Shown one piece after another: positions 7,777-15,277 of a DNA stretch of 19,364 nucleotides. Both the position numbers and the translations under genes were made by a program. Origin of the DNA: Candidatus Brocadiaceae bacterium (lineage in GTDB: Bacteria > Planctomycetota > Brocadiia > SM23-32); assembly GCA_003551785.1 (NCBI GenBank), contig PUNP01000781.1:1-19364 (forward strand). The letters run 5' to 3'. A model generated the notes under the pieces. It did no database searches, was not told the origin of the DNA, and saw nothing but the letters and a program-made list of their open reading frames with translations. Numbering within the stretch: position 1 is the first letter of the stretch; every line of letters starts with the position of its first letter.

Positions 7777-10152
7777 CTATTTAGCGGTTCCTTTTACGCT
7801 TAGAAGAGCATTTCTGACCCGCCAGTGAGATTGTTGACGCAAAGCAGCATCGGCGCTTTCATTGTCTTCATTAAGGGATAATTGTATTCTGACGGTATTG
7901 TCTTCCGGGTGATACAGATCGCTTAAATCATCCAGTTTAATATTAAATCGGTCCTCGGTGCCCCGCAAAATCTTGAGAGTTTCAGCGTCGTCATCCTGAC
8001 TGCTTTTTAATTCCATTGATTGCCCCCCCGTATCTAACTTTAATTGCAAGATACCATTTTCCAGATCGATGGTGCGCGCCATCTGGGGGAGGTAAAAAAC
8101 AATTTCGGCTGAGGGCATAGCTAAGGTGGTATCTATTGAATCAAGGCTTCTCGCCGTAGTCCGTGTACCAACTCTGAGCGCCGGTAATGAGAATGCCGCA
8201 GGTATTAAAACGCTTTCTCCAGTGCGAGGTCTGCCAATTGCCGCTTTAACCGTCACAAAAGATAAGCTTCTAATATCTAATTCATCAATACCGGATAAAA
8301 CAGCTTCTTCCTGCACAAAGTTCATATCGTCTGGTGTCCAGGCAATAAAAAATAATTGATTAACCCAGGGTAAATCATGATGGTGCGAGGCTGGTCTGAA
8401 CATATCGGTTAAAATGTCTTTTTTTGTTTGAGCCTCTGGACCTAAAATAGCTTGAGTGGTAAATTCCCATCTGGCCCCCGCTGAGCGGTCATTAAGTTCG
8501 ATTTTTTTTGACTTACCACCGTAAAGCCGTCCAACGGTAAAAGGGTAACCGTTGATAACGAGGATCCCACCTTGCAGACTGATGTCAGACTCATTTTCGA
8601 TTACAGCTTCCATTCCTACTTCTGTAGGATTGACAACAACATTGATTGGTGCTTCCATTTGATGTGTAGATTTTGCATAGAATCGGGGGAAGTCGCCTTC
8701 GGATAACCTTAAATTTGTAACAGAAAACTGGTCAGCAATTTCTACATTTCTCCGTATAACTCTCCCTTCTTCCGCAGCTATAAAGTCAGCGGTTAATTTT
8801 GCTCCGAATGTGTCCGCCCCTATCATTTCAGCTCTTATAGAACGAGGAGTATGTAATCCTAAAAGTGCTTCCCGGGTGAAATCAGTCTGTCCGGAATTGG
8901 CATATAAAATAGCAATTTCATTCAACGAAAGTCCCACACGCTGTCTGTAAACAGAGCTTATTCTATAAGCGACTCCCATAAGCAGGAAAGAGATGCAGAT
9001 AATCACGGCCCAGGCCCATTCCCCTCGTCCGAAGATGTGCGTTATAATGAGGAGAACTGCGGAAATGAGAATGAATCCACCGATTATTGCAAATACAGTG
9101 CCTCTGCCGGGCACTTCCGTTCCGGCGACCCTATCCATATGCAGGGGGGTAGCATCTTGAAATCGGCTTCCGGTCATAGGTCTGAAGATAGTACCAGAAT
9201 TCACAAAATCAAGAAACAACTGACGCCTCTGTGCCATTGAGTCAATCACTTTGCCGTGGCATGCAACGGCAAAAACGCTTCCGAGGCCGTGCTCGGCTTT
9301 GACTATCAGGGGGATACCATCAAATTCTGAAATTGTTTCAGTGCCTGATAACGGTTCCATTTCAATCAAGTCATAATAGCTTTCCGTTTTAATGTTTTCA
9401 CTTTTGTAGTTTTTAAAATCTAAATTGTAAACACTTTCTTTTCGGGTATCAAAAGGTAAAGCCGGCAAAAAATCTTTCAAAAAACCGGCACCGGAATTTA
9501 AAATTTCTGGTCTTGGGAATATTACCAGAACACCTCCCATTCTCACCCAATGGTCAAGGGCTTCAACCTGAGCGGGATGGAGTAAATCGAAATTAATATC
9601 ACCAATCATAATCAATTCAAAATTGTCGAGCCCGGCCGGGTGGGATGGGAAAATTCTGGGGTTTATCCTCATGCCGGCCAGGCGACCGATATGCGGGGGA
9701 AACCCCTCGGAATCAAAAGAAACTGAGGGCAGGACATCATCATCATCCAGCAGCAAGACGGATATCTGATGAGCGGATACATGTCTTGAAAGAACCTCAT
9801 ATTCCGAATAATTCCTCCCTCTGTCGTCTGAAAGACGAATTTCATAACTTTCAGAATCCGCGAAACGGACGGGATAAGCAAGAAGCCTTTGGGATTCAGC
9901 CGGCATGAAAAAGCGTTGGCGATAATCTACCGTAGTCATACCGGTTGAGACTGAAAATGAAGCAGTTAATTCATCTGTTTTAGCCCCGGTATTCTTTAAG
10001 TTTACTAAAACATTGTTCCACCTGCCCAAGCTATGAATATGGTTCATAGGATAGGCGTGTTCTATTTCCACATCCGCTCCCGCATCTAAATTAGCAGTTA
10101 GTAGAAACATAAAAAGAACGGGGAATATTAGTGTTTTTTTAAACGAAATCAT
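7777..10152 (-). CDS. Large envelope membrane protein with GATase-like domain
   Basis: The protein has 791 residues. Residues 1-25 are a signal peptide (MISFKKT, then a hydrophobic core and ANLDAGA). Residues about 27-125 look like an Ig-type beta domain. Residues about 128-220 resemble a class I glutamine-amidotransferase/ThuA-like fold: ISVLLLDDDD, an IMIGDINFD strand, then WVRMGGVLVIFP. No catalytic Cys is seen there, so it is probably a binding domain. Two membrane helices lie near 350-373 and 376-396 with a short loop, so both flanking parts should face the periplasm. The C-terminal half is beta-rich and unrecognised. AGGG lies about 8 bases before the ATG. Proteins of this layout often accompany ABC-2 ATPases of the Gld type, which fits the ABC gene 132 bases downstream. 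No exact family name can be given. Confidence 0.85.
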   Translation of the reverse strand: MISFKKTLIFPVLFMFLLTANLDAGADVEIEHAYPMNHIHSLGRWNNVLVNLKNTGAKTDELTASFSVSTGMTTVDYRQRFFMPAESQRLLAYPVRFADSESYEIRLSDDRGRNYSEYEVLSRHVSAHQISVLLLDDDDVLPSVSFDSEGFPPHIGRLAGMRINPRIFPSHPAGLDNFELIMIGDINFDLLHPAQVEALDHWVRMGGVLVIFPRPEILNSGAGFLKDFLPALPFDTRKESVYNLDFKNYKSENIKTESYYDLIEMEPLSGTETISEFDGIPLIVKAEHGLGSVFAVACHGKVIDSMAQRRQLFLDFVNSGTIFRPMTGSRFQDATPLHMDRVAGTEVPGRGTVFAIIGGFILISAVLLIITHIFGRGEWAWAVIICISFLLMGVAYRISSVYRQRVGLSLNEIAILYANSGQTDFTREALLGLHTPRSIRAEMIGADTFGAKLTADFIAAEEGRVIRRNVEIADQFSVTNLRLSEGDFPRFYAKSTHQMEAPINVVVNPTEVGMEAVIENESDISLQGGILVINGYPFTVGRLYGGKSKKIELNDRSAGARWEFTTQAILGPEAQTKKDILTDMFRPASHHHDLPWVNQLFFIAWTPDDMNFVQEEAVLSGIDELDIRSLSFVTVKAAIGRPRTGESVLIPAAFSLPALRVGTRTTARSLDSIDTTLAMPSAEIVFYLPQMARTIDLENGILQLKLDTGGQSMELKSSQDDDAETLKILRGTEDRFNIKLDDLSDLYHPEDNTVRIQLSLNEDNESADAALRQQSHWRVRNALLSVKGTAK

Positions 10153-10286
10153 ATTTTTGCCCTGATAATTGAGATAATTGTCTTCTCATTTTAAAGGACT
10201 GACGCCTTGAAAATGGAGCGACCTTTCGACGTTACAGTATGCAACGCAAGGAAAATTCCAGTAAAACACGTCGTCTAATCCCTGCA

Positions 10287-10358
10287 GCCGGTGCCCAATG
10301 GGCGGAGTTAAGGCTGAGTTATGCCCGCAATAACTACTAATTCACCAATTTCACCGGC
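10287..10358. repeat. Nested inverted repeats, possible structured RNA or element remnant
   Basis: GCCGGTG (10287-10293) pairs perfectly with CACCGGC (10352-10358). Inside are two hairpins: CCC-AAT-GGG (10294-10302) and AGTTAT-GCCCGCA-ATAACT (10317-10335). A closing stem around two hairpins is the shape of a small multibranched RNA, but it also fits the end of a decayed mobile element. It matches no riboswitch class I know. Transcription direction is undetermined. Confidence 0.35.
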
Positions 10359-10433
10359 ACAACACACGGCGGAGATGTTACGGGATTGTTGTGGACTTAC
10401 TTACGATACAATAAATCTTAGTCAAAAATAAGT

Positions 10434-10446
10434 TTGTTGTCAACAA
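10434..10446. promoter_or_regulatory. Palindrome TTGTTG-T-CAACAA, possible operator
   Basis: This is a perfect 6-base inverted repeat around one base. It ends four bases before the -35 hexamer of the promoter for the pseudouridine synthase gene. An activator or repressor site is inferred from symmetry and position only. Confidence 0.3.
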
Positions 10447-10450
10447 TAAA

Positions 10451-10479
10451 TTGCAATTTTTCGAAGTTTAGGTTATAGT
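10451..10479 (+). promoter_or_regulatory. Predicted promoter of the RluA-family gene
   Basis: TTGCAA (10451-10456), a 17-base spacer and TATAGT (10474-10479) predict a start site near 10486 and a leader of about 50 bases to the ATG at 10537. Confidence 0.55.
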
Positions 10480-10536
10480 TATTCCCATTGCTGGTATTTA
10501 TGATTTTGTGAATTATTGCTACAAGTTGTTACAGTA

Positions 10537-11532
10537 ATGGAATTTAAAACTCAACAATGGAGTGACGGGAAGACGCTTATGGAGTATCTTGAATCACTGA
10601 TGATCAAGGAATCCAAAACCTGCTTGCGTCGATATATAGCTAATGGCCGGCTTCGGGTGAACGGTTATGCCGTTAATAGCAGTGTAACACTTTCAGAAGG
10701 AGATATTTTGTCTTTTCCGGATGATATTGATATGTCTCCGCCACCGCCACCGAGGTCGGTACCTGATAAAGATGTGAGAGTGATTTTCGAGGATGAAGAT
10801 CATGTTGTTATTGATAAGTCGGCCGGAGTGGCAGTTTCACCGGTTCATGAGAAATCAAGGCCCCAACTTTACGATTGGCTTTTGATGTATCTGAACAGGG
10901 AAAGTCCGGCGGGCGGCCCTTATGTGCGCCCTCACATTGTGCATAGGCTTGATAGGGAGACAAGCGGTATTTTACTTGTGGCAAAACATTCAAAGGCTGC
11001 AAAAGCACTATCCATGCAGTTTCAGAAAAGAACGATAAAGAAAGAATATCTGGGATTGGTTGAGGGAGTTTTCCCAAAAAAAACATATAAAGCCTCCATC
11101 CCTGTTATAAAACAAAAAAAAGGCGAAATCGCCATGGTGCCGTCTGAAAAAGGAAAAGAAGCTGTTACGGAAATTCAAATTGTCAAGTCCTATAAAAAAT
11201 TTACATTGTTAAAACTCAGACCACAGACAGGACGTCAGCATCAGCTTCGCGTTCACTTGAAGGCTTTAGGTTACCCCTTGGCCGTAGATTTCCTATATGG
11301 ATATCGCGAGAGGTTGGATCGGAATATGATAGATAGTTTTTATAATTATACTCAACAGCATAAGGAAGGAGAAAAGTTAAGCAATGGCGTTTTGCTCGAA
11401 CGAACACCTCTTCATGCCTGTCGAATAACATATAAATTACCATCTTGTGGTGCATTTACAAGCCAGACATCTTCACTTCCCCTGGATTTCGAAAATGTGC
11501 TGAATTATATAGAAAAACGAGATGGCAGATGA
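10537..11532 (+). CDS. RluA-family pseudouridine synthase
   Basis: This enzyme isomerises uridine to pseudouridine in rRNA or tRNA; 331 residues from ATG 10537 (a TTG at 10516 would add seven residues and is less likely). An N-terminal S4 RNA-binding domain covers about 12-60 (RRYIANGRLRVNG, then LSEGDILSFPDD). A Pro run at 68-72 links it to the catalytic domain. The catalytic motif HRLDRETSG lies at 136-144 with the nucleophilic Asp at 139. The RPQTGRQHQLRVHLKALGYP block is also typical. The layout is that of RluD/RluC-type enzymes, but the target uridine cannot be assigned, so no symbol is given. No Shine-Dalgarno site is visible. It has its own promoter and is followed by 181 bases with two inverted repeats. 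Confidence 0.95.
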   Translation: MEFKTQQWSDGKTLMEYLESLMIKESKTCLRRYIANGRLRVNGYAVNSSVTLSEGDILSFPDDIDMSPPPPPRSVPDKDVRVIFEDEDHVVIDKSAGVAVSPVHEKSRPQLYDWLLMYLNRESPAGGPYVRPHIVHRLDRETSGILLVAKHSKAAKALSMQFQKRTIKKEYLGLVEGVFPKKTYKASIPVIKQKKGEIAMVPSEKGKEAVTEIQIVKSYKKFTLLKLRPQTGRQHQLRVHLKALGYPLAVDFLYGYRERLDRNMIDSFYNYTQQHKEGEKLSNGVLLERTPLHACRITYKLPSCGAFTSQTSSLPLDFENVLNYIEKRDGR

Positions 11533-11566
11533 AAAAAAAATGGTTTTTGGTTATACTATTTATTCG

Positions 11567-11658
11567 GTGGTTACGTAAGAATGAAGTGAAAAGTCTTTAT
11601 CCGTAATTTCTCAGTAAACCACGTATTGTCACCACCGGCAGCAAGGGACGGTAGTGAC
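11567..11658 (+). repeat. Two tandem inverted repeats upstream of the FHA gene
   Basis: GTGGTTAC (11567-11574) can pair with GTAAACCAC (11614-11622), with one bulged base. Directly after it, GTCACCACCG (11628-11637) pairs with CGGTAGTGAC (11649-11658) with one mismatch around an 11-base loop. The second is a stable-looking hairpin, but its nearest T run (11673-11680) begins 14 bases later, so it is not a classical terminator. It may end the upstream transcript or act in the leader of the FHA mRNA. Confidence 0.35.
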
Positions 11659-11713
11659 GCAGGAAATTTTCACCTTTTTTAGTGAACATTTAATTAATGT
11701 GAACAGGGGTTTT

Positions 11714-12784
11714 ATGAACTCGGAACACCAACCTATATTAGTTATGATTCAGGGTACTTCGCCCGGTGAGCGTTGGGAGTTGGATACAACCAGGGTGCTC
11801 TCAATAGGTCGCTCCTCACGCAATACCATTCAATTATTGAACCCCTCTGTAAGCCGTTTTCATTGTGAGATAGCTTTTAGCAACGGTTTGTGGTATATTT
11901 CGGACTTGAATAGTCGAAAAGGTACATATTTAAACGGGATTGCTATAGAAGACAGAGATGTTCTCAAACCAGGAGATGTTATTCGTATCAGCGGTAATCT
12001 CTTGCGCTTTACAGAAGCCCAGGAATTAGAAGAACTGGGGATGGATTTTGATGAAATGGCCGAAAGCGGCGTGGATTTGGAGCAGGGGAACAGGAAAGCA
12101 TCAGGTCTTGTGAGTTCCAAAGACGCTGTTTTACGAATGAAATTTAAGAATGTTCCGAATGTCGCTGTCAAGACAGCTAAAAAATTGCTTATCCCTCTTC
12201 TGGCGGCATTGATTTGCTGGGGACTGTCTCATATCATATTATCGAATGCTAAGGCGCATGTGCGGGAAAAATTAGAAGCCATTAAGCATCGCGAAAAGCA
12301 AGTCGAAGATAAATATGGGGTTATCGAAGACACTTTTCGCCAAAGAGATAGTAAAGATATTGAGCATGTAAAGCTATTGAACTTGCTTGAGGAAATAGCT
12401 GAAAAATATTCAGCTTACCCGGAAGCTCATAAGGCCGCCCAATTATATGCAGAAGTCGAAATTGATTATTTCTCGTCACAGATGGAAAAAGTTTATCAGC
12501 TTATTTTCGACGAACAATATAAGCAGGCAGTGCGAATTCTACAAGATCTTATGAATATCATTCGTATTCCAAAACTCAGGAACCGTCTGCGTTCAGAATT
12601 AAGGACTTTAGAACGTTTTTATGGGGTAGACCTTGATGCTGCCGGGCAAGAGGATGAGCGCGATCCTGAAAAAAAAGAACAGTTGCCTGAGAGTCCGGAA
12701 GACACAGAAGATGAGGAATTGGATAGCGAGACTCCGAGTGAACAGGAATTGCTCGACAGCATGGATCCACCGCCGCTTTTTTAA
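11714..12784 (+). CDS. Membrane-anchored FHA-domain protein
   Basis: This is a phosphothreonine-binding protein of 356 residues. Start 11714 is chosen because AGGGG lies six bases upstream and the FHA domain begins at once; a GTG at 11654 would add 20 unrelated residues. The FHA domain spans about 8-100, with GRSSRN at 32-37, SRFH at 47-50 and DLNSRKGTYLNG at 64-75, the conserved phosphopeptide-binding residues. An acidic linker (105-123) leads to one membrane helix at about 157-177. A charged helical region at 180-310 follows (EKLEAIKHREKQVEDKYG, then TPR-like helices). The last 45 residues are extremely acidic and end in DPPPLF. The kinase gene begins 29 bases later, so this protein is the obvious candidate partner or substrate of that kinase. 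Confidence 0.93.
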   Translation: MNSEHQPILVMIQGTSPGERWELDTTRVLSIGRSSRNTIQLLNPSVSRFHCEIAFSNGLWYISDLNSRKGTYLNGIAIEDRDVLKPGDVIRISGNLLRFTEAQELEELGMDFDEMAESGVDLEQGNRKASGLVSSKDAVLRMKFKNVPNVAVKTAKKLLIPLLAALICWGLSHIILSNAKAHVREKLEAIKHREKQVEDKYGVIEDTFRQRDSKDIEHVKLLNLLEEIAEKYSAYPEAHKAAQLYAEVEIDYFSSQMEKVYQLIFDEQYKQAVRILQDLMNIIRIPKLRNRLRSELRTLERFYGVDLDAAGQEDERDPEKKEQLPESPEDTEDEELDSETPSEQELLDSMDPPPLF

Positions 12785-12813
12785 TTTAATTTACGTTGGG
12801 GTTATATACTTAG

Positions 12814-15237
12814 ATGGAATTGAGAGAATATGGCAAGTATACGCTGCTTAACCACATGGGGAAGGGTGGAGTTGCCAGCGTATACAGAGCGAATGATAAT
12901 GAAGCCGGAACTGTTCTGGCTATTAAAATCTTTACCCCCTCCGAGAGGAGGAGTCTTAATACCGTACGCAAGCTTCGCGACAGAGAGGTAAGGATGCTCA
13001 TTAGCATCCAGCATCCCAATGTTGTGAAATACTATGAGTCCGGTGATTTGGAGGATTCCTATTATTATACGATGGAGTTCGTGGAAAAAACCCTCCTCAA
13101 GCATATGCGTTCGCAAAATAACACATCGCTTCCGGATAAAATTTACATACTTCGACAGGTTTGTAATGCTCTCAGGGCTATTCACCACCAGGGTATCGTG
13201 CATCGTGATATAAAACCGGCCAATATTTTGCTTGACCAGGCTCCCAATGGCGCTTTTCATGTTAAAGTGACCGACCTGGGCATAGCTAAGCGTGTCAGTG
13301 AAATCAAAAATTCTCAAAAGAAAAAATCTCAACGCGCTCCGGGAACCCCCAAATATTTATCTCCGGAGCAAATTCTGCTTACCCCGGTTGACGGTCGCTC
13401 CGACATTTTTAGTCTCGGCCTGGTCGCTTATGAACTATTGGCTGAACAACCGCCTTTTAGTGCAAAAAAACCTGATGAGTACCTGAAGGTAAATCTCAAT
13501 GAAAAAGCCGAACCAATTCATCAAGTCAACCCTGAGATCCCAGCATATATTTCTCCGGTTGTCGAAAAAATGCTAAAGAAAGATCGTGAAGAGCGTTATG
13601 ATTCAGATACCCTTGCACGGGATATGGAGTTGCTTTATCAGCATTTGATTAGTGATGCGAAATTAGTTGAGAAAAAAAATTCCGATTCCGTCTTCTATGT
13701 ACCCGAAGTATCTGATACACCGGGATCAGAATACGAAAATAAAAGTGTTAAAAGCAGCTGGTTCGCCTGGCCGCAAGTAGTTGCCATAGTCCTTATTGCA
13801 AGTGTTGCCAGTGCATATACTCTCTTGTCAATGCCCGACATGCCGACTTTCCACGCCTCACCAGCGCCGCCCCGAATCCCGCCTGAAACGCACCTCTCTT
13901 CTTTGACGGCGCTACAAGAAGCCGAAGAAGCTTTAAATAACGAAGCACCGTGGGAAGCGCAAGTACTACTTGACCAGGTCAACCCGGATGATTTGGATAG
14001 ACGGCAAACTGATGAATGGCTTGATTTGATTCAGCAAACACAGAGCTTACTTGCCCAACCGTTTTTAGAGAAAATTGATGAGCTTATTGATGAAAAAGAT
14101 GTCGGTGCAGCAAAGACTATGTTGGAAAAAGTTCACTCGAGCTTTCCTAAAGCTGCAAATACTGAAGTCTATGTCCATAAAATCGAATCCTTGGGGGATA
14201 AAATTGAAGCTGAGAAAGAATGGGAAAATAAAATATCAGAAATACATGATTTACGGGATGAACAGGAATGGACAAAGGCTGTCAGGTTATTAAATCAATT
14301 GGAAGAATATGTTGAAGGAAAAACGGATCGTTATGAAGTCCTGATAACTCTATCAGCCTCAGTTCTTGATAGCTGGCAAGGTTCACTTTTGAATTCGGAT
14401 GAAGTTAGCTCTTCCGAAATAAGCCATTGTATCAGTGTCGTTGAATCTTATTTAGACCGAGATTTTCCTTCCGATGCAATACAAGATAAGCGCCCCGAGC
14501 TCATCCTGGAGGCCGGTGAGTATTTTCAGGATGCCGAAGATTATGAAACCGCCCTTGAATGGTACAGGCAGGTAGTTGAAGAGTTTCCCCAAACCGATGC
14601 TTCCCGACAAGCGAACGAATATATAGCAGAACTGGCAAAAAAAGGTGAATTTTTACCTACTGACGTTGACGTATTCAGCTCATATCTCTCAGAATACCAT
14701 TTTTCCGGTCATATGTGGGCTAAAAATGTGCCTTACAGCGGAAAACAAAAAACCCGGCAAGATGTTTTGCTTCTCTCTATTGACAATGCGCAGGACACCG
14801 AAGTTAACCAAAGAAGGCTCATACGACCGCTAAATCCATATATAGGGTTTGACTTATCTTTCGATTTCAGGTTTAAGAGTGATAATATTCCGAACAACAG
14901 GGTTGGAGTGAAGCTGGAAGACCAAATGGGTAATTCTTTTGAATTGTTTTTCAATGGGCAAAGCTATCAGGACCGACGCAATTATTACTGGAGCGGCCGC
15001 ACAATGTCCGGAAGCAGCACCCTCTTACCCGCTTTTTCTGATGAAGAGCAAACCTGGCATGAGATGAAGCTGGTTTACCATTTTGACATAAGCCGCTTGT
15101 CACTTTTTATTAACGGCGAGAGACTGAGGGAGTATAGTTTGGAGTTTGAAAGCTTGTTTATCACACTCTTCATTGAGGCTGAGGAGGGGAATACCTGCGA
15201 AGCAGCATTCAGAAACATTCGTATTTCTGAGCCATGA
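12814..15237 (+). CDS. Transmembrane Ser/Thr protein kinase with helical repeats and jelly-roll-like C-terminus
   Basis: A Pkn-type receptor-like kinase of 807 residues. The kinase domain (7-280) has glycine loop GKGGVASV 16-23, Lys 38, helix-C Glu 58, HRDIKPAN from His 130 with catalytic Asp 132, DLG at 154-156 (a common variant of DFG), and SPE at 183-185. It should be active. A membrane helix lies at about 320-339. Residues 355-615 are helical and TPR-like (DAEDYETALEWYRQVVEEFP). Residues about 625-805 are beta-rich and resemble a concanavalin/LamG or 3-keto-disaccharide-hydrolase-type jelly roll (YIGFDLSFDFRFKSD, then TWHEMKLVYHFD and LFINGERL). The outer part may bind a carbohydrate or peptide. 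Spacing of 29 bases from the FHA gene and 40 to the asparagine synthetase gene suggests one transcript. Confidence 0.95.
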   Translation: MELREYGKYTLLNHMGKGGVASVYRANDNEAGTVLAIKIFTPSERRSLNTVRKLRDREVRMLISIQHPNVVKYYESGDLEDSYYYTMEFVEKTLLKHMRSQNNTSLPDKIYILRQVCNALRAIHHQGIVHRDIKPANILLDQAPNGAFHVKVTDLGIAKRVSEIKNSQKKKSQRAPGTPKYLSPEQILLTPVDGRSDIFSLGLVAYELLAEQPPFSAKKPDEYLKVNLNEKAEPIHQVNPEIPAYISPVVEKMLKKDREERYDSDTLARDMELLYQHLISDAKLVEKKNSDSVFYVPEVSDTPGSEYENKSVKSSWFAWPQVVAIVLIASVASAYTLLSMPDMPTFHASPAPPRIPPETHLSSLTALQEAEEALNNEAPWEAQVLLDQVNPDDLDRRQTDEWLDLIQQTQSLLAQPFLEKIDELIDEKDVGAAKTMLEKVHSSFPKAANTEVYVHKIESLGDKIEAEKEWENKISEIHDLRDEQEWTKAVRLLNQLEEYVEGKTDRYEVLITLSASVLDSWQGSLLNSDEVSSSEISHCISVVESYLDRDFPSDAIQDKRPELILEAGEYFQDAEDYETALEWYRQVVEEFPQTDASRQANEYIAELAKKGEFLPTDVDVFSSYLSEYHFSGHMWAKNVPYSGKQKTRQDVLLLSIDNAQDTEVNQRRLIRPLNPYIGFDLSFDFRFKSDNIPNNRVGVKLEDQMGNSFELFFNGQSYQDRRNYYWSGRTMSGSSTLLPAFSDEEQTWHEMKLVYHFDISRLSLFINGERLREYSLEFESLFITLFIEAEEGNTCEAAFRNIRISEP

Positions 15238-15277
15238 TCAATTTTAAAAAACATCTACTATCACGATTGATATTCAT

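Larger units (their letters stand above)
10153..10536. other. Long divergent intergenic region with structured element
   Basis: These 384 bases lie between the divergent 791-residue gene and the pseudouridine synthase gene. They hold a nested inverted-repeat structure (10287-10358), a 13-base palindrome (10434-10446) and a promoter towards the right (10451-10479), each listed separately. A 33-codon open frame from ATG 10239 to TAA 10340 has no Shine-Dalgarno site and matches nothing I know. I see no clear promoter for the leftward gene. Confidence 0.6.

Noticed and set aside
10239..10340. 33-codon open frame as a small protein gene
   Set aside because: No Shine-Dalgarno site, no recognisable family, and it overlaps the inverted-repeat structure; kept only as part of the intergenic finding.
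12802..13332. 176-codon minus-strand frame opposite the kinase N-terminus
   Set aside because: The kinase motifs on the plus strand explain the sequence; this is a shadow frame.
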